From contig NC_029519.1 in NCBI RefSeq assembly GCF_001577835.2, positions 80,261,067 through 80,325,066 of the forward strand: a DNA stretch of 64,000 nt, read 5' to 3'. The position numbers and the translations under genes were made by a program. Below are positions 1-11,690 of the stretch, one piece after another; the stretch's first letter is position 1, and each line of letters begins with the position of its first letter. The notes below the pieces were generated by a model. It had not been told where the DNA came from and made no database searches. It saw only the letters and a list, made by a program, of their open reading frames with translations. Origin of the DNA: Coturnix japonica (Eukaryota; Chordata; Aves; Galliformes; Phasianidae).

Positions 1-204
1 CAAACCTGCTGGTGTCGTCTGGAGGTTGGGTATTAGGAGACATTGCTTCTCTGAAAGCACTCAGGCACATTGCCCATCTAACATCTAACCATCCATGCAG
101 CATCTTCAGACTTTTCGTGCCCCCCTCAGTAATGTGCAAGGCTGTGCAAGGGATCTCCTAGGAGTCCAGCAGAGGGACACCAAGATGATGAAGGATCTAT
201 TGTA

Positions 205-280
205 GGGAGCTGCTTTAGCAGGGGGTGGAACTCAATGATCTCTTGAGGTCCCTTCCAACCCCTGTGATTCTGTGATTCTC
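205..280 (+). mobile_element. CR1 LINE 3' fragment
   Basis: GGTGGAACTCAATGATCTC, GGTCCCTTCCAACCCC and the terminal GTGATTCTGTGATTCTC octamer repeat are typical of a 5'-truncated avian CR1. Confidence 0.85.
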
Positions 281-1066
281 TAATCAGAGTCAGCACAGAT
301 CACCTGCTTTCATTGCTTTGAAAGTCCCGGTTGTGTTAAGCTCAAAGAAACACCACCCAGATTAGTTTTCTTCTGTCAAGTTAAAAATCATTCTGTGTGC
401 CCATCAGATTGAAGTGTTGAGTCTTGTCTGTTGGAGCCAATGTTTGAGGCGGGTGAGGAGCATCAAAGATCACCCAGGGTTTGTGCTGAGCTCCCTGATT
501 CCTTGGCATCAGATGGCCTCAGACGCTGAGAGGTGTCAATAGGTGGAGAAAAAAGGCATTCATTTAGTTAAATATATTCAACTCCAATTTTAGAATTGCT
601 TCAGGTCTCTAATTTTGTACTCGGTAGCGTCAGCTCACAGAATGGGATTGAGGAAAAGAGGGCTTGGTCCTGCAAGTGGCCTAGTGCTGCATCAGAGCTG
701 ATGTAGGGCAGCAAACAGATGCAGGGAGCCTTTGGGCTGCACTGACCCTATAATCTATGTCTGAGGCTGCTTGGATCTGGGGAAACCCATGGGTACATGA
801 CCACCAGAAGTCATGGTGATGGATGTGCCTCTTTCATAGGGGTGGGAAAAGATGAACATACTCTGAACCTCTGCATGCCCAAAGTTCCTTCGTCCTGTCC
901 CCAGATGTGCCTCTAGCTCGGCCAGTAATGAAAGATGTCGCTTTGCACATGGATAAAACAGAGTGAAATTGCCTCGCTGGCAGCGGGAGTAATTTTGTTG
1001 TGTAAAGATCTTGCAGAGTTGTAACTGTTTGGTATTAAAATCTTGGTGTTTCTGGTTTGTTTGCAG

Positions 1067-1137
1067 GGGCACCGCTGGAAGAACCTTTATGGGCTCCTAA
1101 TGACATGCAGGTGGACGATTTGCTTACGATAATTAAG
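1067..1137 (+). other. Candidate non-coding 5' exon, probably PTPRA
   Basis: A 71-nt segment bounded by a strong acceptor (ggtttgtttgcag, ending at 1066) and a strong donor (GTAAGAAG from 1138). It contains two upstream ATGs, one in a three-codon uORF. One frame is open throughout but I do not recognise the peptide. A spliced 5'UTR exon of PTPRA is the simplest reading because the first coding exon needs upstream exons. An exon of an unrelated upstream gene is not excluded. Confidence 0.4.
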
Positions 1138-1518
1138 GTAAGAAGAAGCGTTATTAATTTTGGCATCCTGGAACGTTCTGTCTATCTGAAATAAAATGGA
1201 GCTCACCGGTGGCAGACCGGTCTATTTTAGGGCTCAGCACACAACGATGGCAATTTGGAGCGGCACTAAGGCAATAGCTTGTTGTTTTAGAGCAAAGTGT
1301 CCCTTTAAACACAGGGGGAGGAGGGAAATCTTATTTAAGAATTACCTGAGAACACAGCTAAGTGGAAAAAATCCGACTTCCTCCCCCAAAGGATAATAAG
1401 GTCTCTATTGGTGTAGCGTTGGAAAGGGCACGACTCCTGTTTGGGAGCACTCAGCACAGGGATGTTTTTGTTCTGTTGAAGCCCAGTGGTTGGGTTGGAA
1501 TTCAGGTTCTAACTAATT

Positions 1519-1567
1519 CAGGGGAAAAAAAAAAAAACAACCAAAAAACCCAAACCCAACCAAACAA
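1519..1567 (+). repeat. A-rich simple repeat
   Basis: A run of 13 A followed by AACC/AAACCC-type units. Confidence 0.8.
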
Positions 1568-3079
1568 AGAAACCCTAAAAATATGTTTTATTAGTTTATT
1601 TTTACCATCTTGAGCTTCTGTGGAAAGCTGGTCGGGCTCCAGATGTGGTGAGGGAGTACTCTGTCCTTGATTAATGAAATAGAGGAAAATCCCTGATCTT
1701 AAAAGCAATGAACTATTGGGCAAAATTGGAAAGCACTGTAGATACGCTCCAGGAGCATCTACACGCTCCTGAGCTCTTAAAACACTTCAATTTATGAGCT
1801 TGAAAAGATTCCAGGCTCCAAGTTCCCACCAGCACGACCAGCTCCTGCCATGTGCCCGTACCCAACACGTAGCCAAGTTTGGTGAGAGCCTCGATGAGTG
1901 CAACGTCATGGGTTGGATGGTGCATTTATGAGGGCTGTAAATGCTTTAAGAAAGTGTTTTGGGTGAATATAGAGCGTGTTATATTTGTAGTCCTTTCACA
2001 GCAGCGTTACCTTACATCCTAATTGGGGTTTAAGCTTCTTTTTAGTGCTGTGGAATTGGTGGTTTGCTTGTTTGGTGTTGCTGGGTAGTTTATTGGCAGA
2101 GGAGTTGGAGTGAGAGGGGGAAATTCAAGCTGTAACAAGAACAAATTCTTTTAATGCAGGTTTATGGATCTCAGATGTATCTGTACTTTTTGTTTGGCTT
2201 GTGATAAGATGCACTCCTGTGGAATTTGCTTGGAGCAGGGATTTGCATGAATTATTATTTCTTACAAAATGAACATCTGTGCAAAGCATTCTCTTTGTGT
2301 TCTGCTGTACCGGAGCGCTGTGAGAGGGGTTTGGTGCCTGGGTGTAATGGTCAGCAAAAGCCAAGAGCTTGGGTGAAAGCAAGATGTCATGGTTGAAACA
2401 AAGCTGCTGAAATCAAGGGGAAAACTGCTTCCATACTGGGCGGACTGGGCTGTGTGACAGCATCCTGATGTGTGTGTTTATTTTATGCGCTGACCTCTTT
2501 CCTTCTCATCCCAGCATGGTTTTTAGAAAGCCACATCCCCCAGTTAGGGGGAACCCGGGACGATTATGTTTGACCTCTCGTTGGAGTTCAGCTCCATCGC
2601 TGGAAGGAACAACTCCATCAATGGCAGGAACCGCTGATTGAAACAGTATGGCCTGAAACACGTAGGAAATGGGAGTAAACAGTCATTATGGATGGGCTCT
2701 TGATTTGGCAATCAGATCATTTCATCTGAAGGGTTTTCGTTTCTCTTGGAGAGATCTTCCTATAAATTCCTAATTAAGCACATTAGGTACAGTGTCATCA
2801 GCCTGTCTTCCAAAAGCAAAAAAGCTGACATTTGGAAGAAACCTTTGAGCTCGCAGACTCAAATTATCCAATATTGAATATCATGATGTCTCACGGGCAT
2901 AGGAAGAGCTACGAAAGAGCATTTGAAGCTGGAGTGACTTAAAACTGGGTTTCATGTTCAGAGGTTGGCTTTTATTTTACTCAGAATTCTCACTTGGAGG
3001 AGAACCCAGATGTATGTAGAAGGCAACAGATGTGAGGATGTGGTATTGGGGGATGTGGTTTAGTGTTGCACACAGCGTG

Positions 3080-3141
3080 TCAGGTTGATGGTTGGACTTG
3101 ATGACCTTGAAGGTCTTTTCCAATCTACGTGGTTGTGTGAT
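3080..3141 (+). mobile_element. CR1 LINE 3' fragment
   Basis: GTTGGACTTGATGACCTTG and GGTCTTTTCCAATCTA match the CR1 3' end; diverged. Confidence 0.75.
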
Positions 3142-4129
3142 TAAGGATAGCACAAGTGGTGTGTTTGTCTTGGCATGAGCTTTTCCATGCCTTAGAATCT
3201 GTGGGCGAGCATGGTCTGCACTAGAACCCCAACATAAGCTGCTCACCACCTTCAAACCACCCATGCCCTTCCCTGTGCCTCTCCCATCTGTGTCTGCCAG
3301 CATCTTTTGGGAGGTGGGAGCCGAGACGCCATGCCCTGTGGATTTGCACAATAGCTTTAATGCGTGTGGTTTTCTTCTCGCCGTCACCAGCAGCGCTGAT
3401 CGCCGAGCTGATGTTTCCTGCGTTACCCACAATAACTGAAAGATCTTTCCTGAGAGATAATAGTCAGTAATTGTGGTTGGCTCGCCCCTCTGGTATGCAT
3501 TCCCTTATTAACTTGAAACTTAATTTGTTGTCAGAGCGCAAGCAGGGGTGGTTGTGAAGAGGCACCGTTTGCTGCAGCCGTTGGTGGGGACTGAGGAGAC
3601 TTCCAGGAGCTAAGGGATGTTAAGGGACGTCTTCACAGCCTTCCTCTGTGTGCTGTGTGTTGGTTTGATGTCCTTATGCTGTGTGCTAAACCTGCACCCA
3701 GTGCTGGAGGTGAGGTCTTAGCAGCACAGAGCAGAACAGGACTCACCCTTCCCTCGCATGGTGGCAGTGCTGGGCCTGCTGCACCCCAGGGTACGGTTGG
3801 CTCCTCTGGCTCCAGGGCACAGAGCTGACTCACATTCAACTTGCCTCAACCAGAACCCCCAAATCCTCAGGAAGGATTTGTGCCATTGTTTGCATTACCT
3901 GGCAGCTGGAAGCAAACTGCAGGAGAAGCAAAGGGGAGGTGGCAGGTCAGGGTCCAACCTCGTCCTTCACCATGTGCCACATGGCCAGGAAGAGCTTCCT
4001 TTGTCTTCAGAGCTCTTCATCTTGGTGGCGTTTGCATTGGATGGTGACCAAGCTGGAAAGAACAGAAATCGCAGATCCTCAGTGCTCGTGCTCCTATGTC
4101 CAAATTAGTTTTGCTCTTTTACCCAAACA

Positions 4130-4212
4130 AGCTGTGGGTGCCCCCATCCCTGGAGGTGCTGGGTGGGCTTTCTGATCCCTTCCAACCCAGCCATTCTTTG
4201 ATTGTATGGTTC
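4130..4212 (+). mobile_element. CR1 LINE 3' fragment
   Basis: GCTGTGGGTGCCCCCATCCC, GGAGGTGCTGGGTGGGC and the end TTCCAACCCAGCCATTCTTTG identify CR1, with an internal deletion. Confidence 0.8.
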
Positions 4213-6187
4213 TAAGTCTCCACGACCCTTCATATTTCTACACTGAATTTGACATTGCTGATGCACGCCGACTTCCTCTCCTGTTACACGCCAACAGCAC
4301 CCAACCATCAGCACTGAACACGCGTTGCCAGCACTGGGCTGAGGACTTGAATGAGGCAGGGCTGCATGCTGGGACCTGCTGGCCATACCTGGAGCTGCTG
4401 CCTATAAACAGACATCCCTCCTCCCTTCCTCTGCTGACATCAACCTCCCTGAATGGCAGTTTGTTCTGCAAACAGGTTTCCTCCTGCAGGTGTTTGGGAG
4501 GACCCGATCTCAAGCAGCCTGCACTCTGCTTGTTAATTTCTCTCAACGATCGGTGCACAGAATGCAACAGCTCTTGTGTAATTTTGAGAACGGGTGACTT
4601 TGTTATTTTCTTCTTGCAGTCCGACCTTGAAAACGTTTGAGCCGCGTGGGGCAGGAAGCAGCAGCAGGTCGGTGGTTGCTTGCCCTTCTGCAGCAGCCAC
4701 AGCCCAAACTTTCAGGAGGGTTGAGCTGCCATCTGCATCCTGTGTGCAGCTTCTTGGTGCTGTTTCTTGCTGAGTTTTGAGGGTTTCCTCAACATTGTGT
4801 CTGCACTGAGGTCAAGCAGCAGTAATTACCTGCACTCCTCCGGTTGTGTGATATTGTGTAACAGAGGTGAGCACACATTCCTTGGAACCAGAGCTTATCA
4901 TGGAAAGAGCAATGGGAGGAGATGACAAGCTGAGGAAGTGAGAACACGGAAGGGAAGGAGTTGGGTCTCCTTAGTCATTGCTGTAAGCTGGATGTGCCTC
5001 TGTAGGATGGAGCAGCACAGTGCTTCCTTGCTATTAATTCACCCATTCCTGCTTGTTCAGGGCAACTGCTTGGTTGGGGACCTGTTCCCTTTTCACACCC
5101 AGTCATTTTGGAGGCAAATAAATATACATATATGTATTATGTGGATGTACATTGATGGGTAAGGCAGACTGGAATAGTTACTCTCTGGAATAGCAGTGTT
5201 TGCAAGTGCGTCCATGTTCCACCTGTGACAATGTAAGGTAGATGTGGTTTATGGGAAGCAATATCTGCTAGCAGGTAAGCTACAGCAGCTGGGGGGAGGC
5301 AGACGAGCTTTTGATGCGTAAATCCTCCAGTTCTGAGACAAAAAGCTTCATCAGTCTTACCCAGAGAGCCAACTGCTCTGAGCCTGATCCTAACACGATA
5401 ACCCTCAGACCAAGAGACAAGCCAGCTGCTACCCGTGGAGCCGAGGAGAGAGGTAAATTATTCCTGGTGCAAGGAGGAAGGATAATCTGGGGGAGGAAAG
5501 TGATAAAGGGAAGCTTGCTTTTGCTTGACTGTTGCTTGTTGACAGTGAATTTAATTCCCAGGCTTGCATTTTGAATGCATTGCGTAGATACCTGTCAAGC
5601 TCGATGTATTTGCAAGGCGTACGCCCTGTCTCTGTTATTTATCCAGGTGCTTCTGTGCAGGCTCTGGTTTCATGTGCACGCTGCACTTGGGGAAATTAAT
5701 ATTGCAATCTGTGGGGTTTTGCTGCTGCAGGGAGCATCTGTGGCAGCATTGGCTGAATGTCTGCAAACCTCGCAGCGTGGAAGCGAGGTGCTGCCATTTG
5801 ATGGTGTTGGTCTGCGTCCTTTGATGAGCAAATCAACAAGGTCAAGGAGCTCCTTGAAGATCTGGAGAGAGGGAAAAAGCTCTGGAAAGTGAAATGTGTT
5901 GTGCTGGATGGAATTGATACTATGAAGCTGTGCTAGGGAAGCATGGAGTATCCAAATGCATTTGTTTTTGCAGTGCACCTTTGTGTTTGGGATGGCATCT
6001 GATCTTCCATCTGGGCTTCTGAAATGTAGGTGGGAATGAGCAGGAAGGTCTACAGAGCATTCCTACTCGGCTGCAGGAAAGGGAGATGAGATGAGACAGC
6101 AGGAAGGGTGGCTCAGGGAGGAGGAATACAGTTGGTGTGATCAGGAAAGGCACTCAGGACCTTTGTATGGTGGAGCCCTATATTTGC

Positions 6188-6376
6188 AGGACAAGGGGAA
6201 ATGGTTTTAATCTGAAGGAGGGAAGATTTAGGTTGGATATCAAGGGGAAGTTGGAGCTTGGTGATCCTTGAGGTCCCTTCCAACCCAAGCCATGCTGTGA
6301 TTCTGTGATACGCAGTGGAGTTGGACTGGATGACCATTCAAGGTCCCTTCCAAACCATTCTATGTTTCCATGATAC
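6188..6376 (+). mobile_element. CR1 LINE fragments, two 3' ends in tandem
   Basis: Two successive CR1 3' ends: one closing at CTGTGATTCTGTGATA (about 6309), and a second short copy with GTTGGACTGGATGACCATTC ending near 6376. It looks like a second insertion or a tandem duplication. Confidence 0.8.
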
Positions 6377-6756
6377 AGGGAGGGGTGCGTTGCTTGAGTG
6401 CTTTCTTTCCTTGGTGAAGACAGGGGTTCTCCCTCCCTTGTCTGGACCAGGTGTCCCCTTGAGGACACCACTGAACCGTGCCCAAAATTACAGTTGAAAA
6501 AAGCATTCTGAAACTACAGTTAGAATGGATCGCTGCCTTCAGCTGCGTGGGCGTTAACTGCGCGCTCCGGGCCAGCTCAACATGTGTCACCGCTTGGAAA
6601 ACTGCTGATCTTGAAGAAAGGCAGCACCTGCAGGGAGAGCTCAGCACCACCAGGACGGGGCTGCGCCTCCTGTTCGGCTGGATGAGAGCTGGTGTGCACG
6701 GTGTGCATGATGAAGATTTGTTTCCCCAGGTGACCGAGCACAGGAAATTGATTTTC

Positions 6757-6992
6757 AGAGTCATTAAGGTTAGAAAAGGCCTCTAAGATCACCAAATCCA
6801 AACCCAACCCATCCCACCGTGCCCACTGACCATGTCCCTCAGTGCCACATCTCCATGGTTATGGAGCACCTCCAGGGATGGAGACCCCACCACTCCTTGG
6901 GCAGCTGTGCCAATGTATCACCTCTCTTTCTATAATATCCAACCAGAACCCATCCCCTGGCACAACATGGGGCTGTTACCTCTCATCCTATG
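6757..6992 (-). mobile_element. CR1 LINE 3' fragment
   Basis: Antisense CR1: TCATTAAGGTTAGAAAAGGC, GCACCTCCAGGGATGG, GCAGCTGTGCCAATG and the downstream AATATCCAACC segment. Confidence 0.87.
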
Positions 6993-7671
6993 CTATGCCT
7001 CTGCTTTTCAGCCAGTTTCCCATGGATGATCAGCTTTGCCTTCTCTTCTTGGTTGCTCCTTCCCCAATTACACCGCTTTGCTTTGGGGGCGGATGTGTTC
7101 ATTTTTAAAAGGCTTTCCTTTTCCTGAGCACGAGCCACAGGCTCCATCCAACCCCTTTTAATAGCTGTTCCATTACTTTTATGTGTTTTGACTACAGCCT
7201 GAAGTGTATCATTTGGGAAGATGTTTTAGAGAGATGCCCACTTTCTCTCCTCGATTAACTGCTTTAAAACATCTTCTCCCTGGTTCAATTTTATTTGACC
7301 TTTAATAAAATAGATAATATCTGCTAGACACTACTTTGTTCATCCCTCAGGCAGGTGTTGAAGAGTTTTCATTGTTCTTAAAGTGGCTGTTGCTGTGCTT
7401 TTTGAATGGCTGTCAGCTGGATGAAGATGATGATTAATCCTATCAAGTGCTTAATTGGAAGTGCTGTTAAAGCGATGTGGTGCAGATCATCACTGAGACG
7501 CCCAGGTTCACCTTTGGTCCTTGTTCTGTGGTTTGAGCATCACTGCTTTGCAGCACAGGATCATCTCTCATCACCTCCCTCAAGTGGAACAAGATGAGTC
7601 AAGGAAGGTGGACAAAACAAGGGGTGGAGACTGTTTGGGGACCCGTTCTGAAAGCCACCATCTCCACCAGC

Positions 7672-7848
7672 TCATCTTGCATTGGAATGGGTTGCTCAGA
7701 GAGGTGGTGGGTGCCCCATCCTTGCAGACACCCAAGGTCAGGTTGGATGGGGCTGTGAGCACTGATGGAGCTGTGGGTGTCCCTGCTCATTGTAGGGAGT
7801 TGGGCCTTTAAAGGTCCCTTCCAACTCAAAGCATTCTATGACTCGGTG
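7672..7848 (+). mobile_element. CR1 LINE 3' fragment
   Basis: GAATGGGTTGCTCAGAGAGG, GTGCCCCATCC, GGTTGGATGGGGC and the end GGTCCCTTCCAACTC...CATTCTATGACTC mark a CR1 3' end. Confidence 0.87.
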
Positions 7849-8609
7849 ATCCTGCTGGCCCCGCTCCTGTCACCTCAGCACCCTATGCACTGTTGTTCAC
7901 TCCTATTTCAAGAGGGATTTACAAAGGCTCTGAAGTGCTTTAATTGCTCTGAAGCATCTGAATATCCCAATCAGTGTTTATTTGCAATTAAAGTCTTATA
8001 AAAACATTGTGAAACCTGAACCGTCACCTCCATCCTGCTTTCCTTTATGGAGAATACCAGGCTTTGATCATCTCCTGTCCCTGTAGGTTACAACCATCTC
8101 CTCTCTGCTGTGCGCAGGTTGAAGCAGCAGCAGGGCACGTCTCAGCCCTTCCCAGGGCCAGCCCCTGCTGTGAGATGGTACCAAGCTTCAGCACTTCAAA
8201 GCAAGGTGTCAGGAATGTATAAAGAGCAATTACAGATTAATCTGCTCGTGCGGGTGGGTGCCTGCCCCCCTCCTGACTGCACTGCAAATTAGTGGTTAAG
8301 TTGAGCCCCGCAGTGCAGCTATTTATATCTCCAAGGGCTGAGTTATAGCTGTGTAGATTATATCATCCGTTTGTTTAATCCCTTTTCCTTTTTCTGTCAT
8401 GCTTTTGACCTCAGTGATTTTCCAGGCAGCGAGTCGCATTCAGTGGTTTGCTTGTGATGGAACAGCCCATTGGTTTTTATCTGCAGGAAAGGGGAGGGGA
8501 ATTGGACGGCTTTGTCTGTGCTGTTTTATTTTCTCTCTTGCTCTCCCTTACTCAGTCCCTTTTTCAGAACACCTTTACAAGAAATGGGTTCAGATCACTT
8601 CAGATGCAA

Positions 8610-8668
8610 AGGGGGTTTGAACTGGATGGTCCTTAAGGGCCGCTATCCCATCCATTCTGTGATCTGAG
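8610..8668 (+). mobile_element. CR1 LINE 3' end
   Basis: GAACTGGATGGTCCTTAAGG followed by CATCCATTCTGTGATCTGAG; very short fragment. Confidence 0.75.
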
Positions 8669-9396
8669 ACTCGCTTGCAATGCTCATAGCCTGTCTAGGG
8701 TATTTATTTTCCCTCATAGGATTTGAAACATCAAGGCTATGGGACAGCCTCTCCCTATGCTGCTCCTTAAGGGCATCATCAGTCCCAAAAAGCCTGAGAA
8801 GGGGTGGCTGCTGCCCAGCCATTGGTGTCTCCTCCATTCCCACCACCAAGGAGCGAGCGGTGTGAGGGAGGGTTCTGTTGCTCTTGGATTTATTGGCTGT
8901 GATTTTGCAAATAAATGCTTTATAATCACTTCCTCGCCGCTCCTCGCAGCCAAGAAAGCGAGCCGTGCAGAGAAGGAAGGGCAGGCTGCCTGCTTGTGCT
9001 CCACATTTCCCCTCCAATTTGCATTTCCTATTTCCAAGACCGCTTTATTACGGTCCATTAAGAAGTGGCAGAGCGCTCAGAACGTGTATTTATTCTTACA
9101 GCTCTCTCTGATGCATATTTTAAACCAAATTCCAAGCTTGGCACCTCTCCATGACTTCCTGACTCTTCTTTTGCTCGTTGCAATTGGGACAGCCGTGCAC
9201 TTCCCAGAAGCCATCAGAAAAGTAAAGGGCACAGGAGGTGTTGACACGCTGAGGTCAGCCGAATACTTTTAAGTATTAGACCATGCTGTGCAAGGGTGGG
9301 AAATGACTCTGCAAACAGAGAGCCCTCCCACAGCACGAGCTTCCCAGCCATCCCTCTGCACGGCAGCTCCCACCTGAGCTCCCTTTGGCTTCCATA

Positions 9397-9545
9397 GAGT
9401 CATGAAATGGTTTGAGTTGGAGGGTTCTTCCTTCTATCCAGTCTCAATCTCCCCCATTCTAGTTTGAAACCGTTCCCCTTGTCCTATCAACTCAGACCCT
9501 GCTGAGGTCTCTGTCCTTTCTTACAGCCCTTCTCTAGGCACAGTT
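9397..9545 (-). mobile_element. CR1 LINE fragment
   Basis: AGAGTCATGAAATGGTTTGAGTT, then CAATCTCCCCCATTCTAG, GTTTGAAACCGTTCCCCTT and GTCCTATC are the antisense CR1 3' segment, with an internal deletion. Confidence 0.82.
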
Positions 9546-11550
9546 GCATGGCAAGATGTTGGTGTAGATAAGCCCAGCATGGCAGTTCACCCTTCATCTC
9601 AGTGCTTCTCTTCTTTGTCCTTCATTTTCATAACCACTGGCTGCCATTTGGACATAAGTCAGCATCCTTGGTGCATAGTTGGTGTGTTGAGGTGAAGAGG
9701 CTGTTGCCTGCTGGCCAGTCTAAAATGGAATTAGGGGTATTGATCAGACAAGGCTTCAGAGCCTGCGTTTCCATATGCACTGGGGCTGCTGTAGCCAGTT
9801 AGACGTGTCCAATGGGATGATCCCTCTCTCTCTCCCCTTATCCTGCTCCATCCCCTTTTTTCTCTGCCTTCATCCCTTCTGTCTTTAAGAGGAGGGGGGG
9901 AAAGGAAAAGAAATTAACTTGAATGTATAGAGGGAAGGTGTAATTATGAGCAGTGGGACCAATTTAAAAACGGAAGATGTCAGAGAGACTCAGGCTTCCT
10001 TTGACATCTTGGGTTGTGGGTTTTTTTTTAAGAGGATAAAAGGAAAACACACTAATTTATTCCTAAATTGTAAATTCCTTTTTAGTATTAATCTGTTTAA
10101 TTAGCGTAGTTCATAAATGCTCATATGCGGGGGAGAGATGGGGGCTGCCAATTGAAATGAAGATATTTTCAAGGGGAAAGTCTGATAGGAAAGGCCTCCT
10201 GGCCTCGAGGTGTTTTAGTCTGAAGGGAGGAATAACATCCCAAGAGAAGAGGTGGAAACTCCATTGCTTTGGACTCCTCTGAGTGAATCAGGATGGAGTA
10301 TTTGGGGAGCTGCTGGTAGGGAACAGCCCTGTGCTGCATGGTGGGTAGGATGAGATGATCTAATCGATCCGTTCCCTGTCCAGGTCATCTGGATTTCATT
10401 TCCTTCCTCTGAGAGGTCTGGGAGGGAGGTGGGCTGTTGCTGCTGGTATTAGGGATTGGATTAAAAACTAGCACAGGTCGCAGCCATTTGTCACAGGGTT
10501 AATGTGTTTCTGGGCTGCGATTCTGTTACTCCATAGTATTTTAAATTGGAAAAGATTTGTTAGCCTTTGCTCTGGCTCTTTCTAGATGTAGAAGGGTGTA
10601 ACCACCATAGCAAACAATTGCTCTTCTGAAACAGCAGTTGAAACATCTCCCAAAACTGGATCATGTCAGTAGGGTGGCAGCTCTGGAGCTTGCAACTGAG
10701 TGCTCTTCCACTGAGGTTTGAATAGTTTTTCCTATTTGTCCTAAGGTAGGAGAGCATTTAGGAAGGAGATGGATTGAAGTTTGGTTTGGTGCTTGGGGCA
10801 GGGAAGATGAGGGTTGCCGTGCTGGATAAAGCAGCCACATGGAGCTGAGGTCTGTGGTGTGCTTCAGCAATAGGATGCTGGGTTTGGGCATTCGACCTAA
10901 TCCCATAGGGCTCGTATGGAGAACCTGTACAGGGAAACCTGTTATTTAACCACAGTGGAAAAAAAATAAGATTATTCATTACATCTCTGAAGAGTATCAG
11001 CAGCACCGCAGCTGCTGAGTTTATAGTTATATTTGTCCTTCAAACATCAGTTTCGGTATACAGTATATTACCCCAGTGCTTGCATGTCTATTTTTGAGGC
11101 CATATGAGCTATAATATCCATCTTCAGTTGATCCTCTGTTATAGGGCTCATATTCCCTTGTCTCAAGGGTGAGAAATTAAACCAGACAGTGGGCATTTCT
11201 ATCTCGGATGTCCTTTCCTAACCAAGACTCCAGAGGTTTCCTGTGGGTCCACACTTACAAGCAGCACAGAGCACATTCATCCCCATACCCCAATGGGTTT
11301 GTGCTTGGGAAAGGCAATGGTTTTTCAGTAGAAAAGGTCCTTCACAGCAATTTTAGCCCCCTGACAGCTTTAATTCCTTCTGAGTTCTGCCACGTGTGAG
11401 GGATGGCAGAAACTGGATGCCGCATAATCTCCAGTCCCCTGCCAGTTTCTGCACACCTCTTCTCAGTAATGAATCCTAAATATTGTTTTAAAAGACACTT
11501 TAATCCTCCATGGCAACAGGAGGGGTATTTTTCTGGTCCCACTGTTGTAT

Positions 11551-11690
11551 GAATCATAGGATCATTAAGGTTGGAAAAGACCTCTAAGATCCCCAAGGCC
11601 AACTCCAGCCCATCCACCATGCCCATAACCACGTCCCTTGGTGCCACATCTCCATGGTTCTGGAGCACCTCCTGGGCAGCCCAGTAAATA
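11551..11690 (-). mobile_element. CR1 LINE 3' fragment
   Basis: Starts GAATCATAGGATCATTAAGG and TTGGAAAAGACCTCTAAGAT, with GTGCCACATCTCCATGG; typical antisense CR1. Confidence 0.9.
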
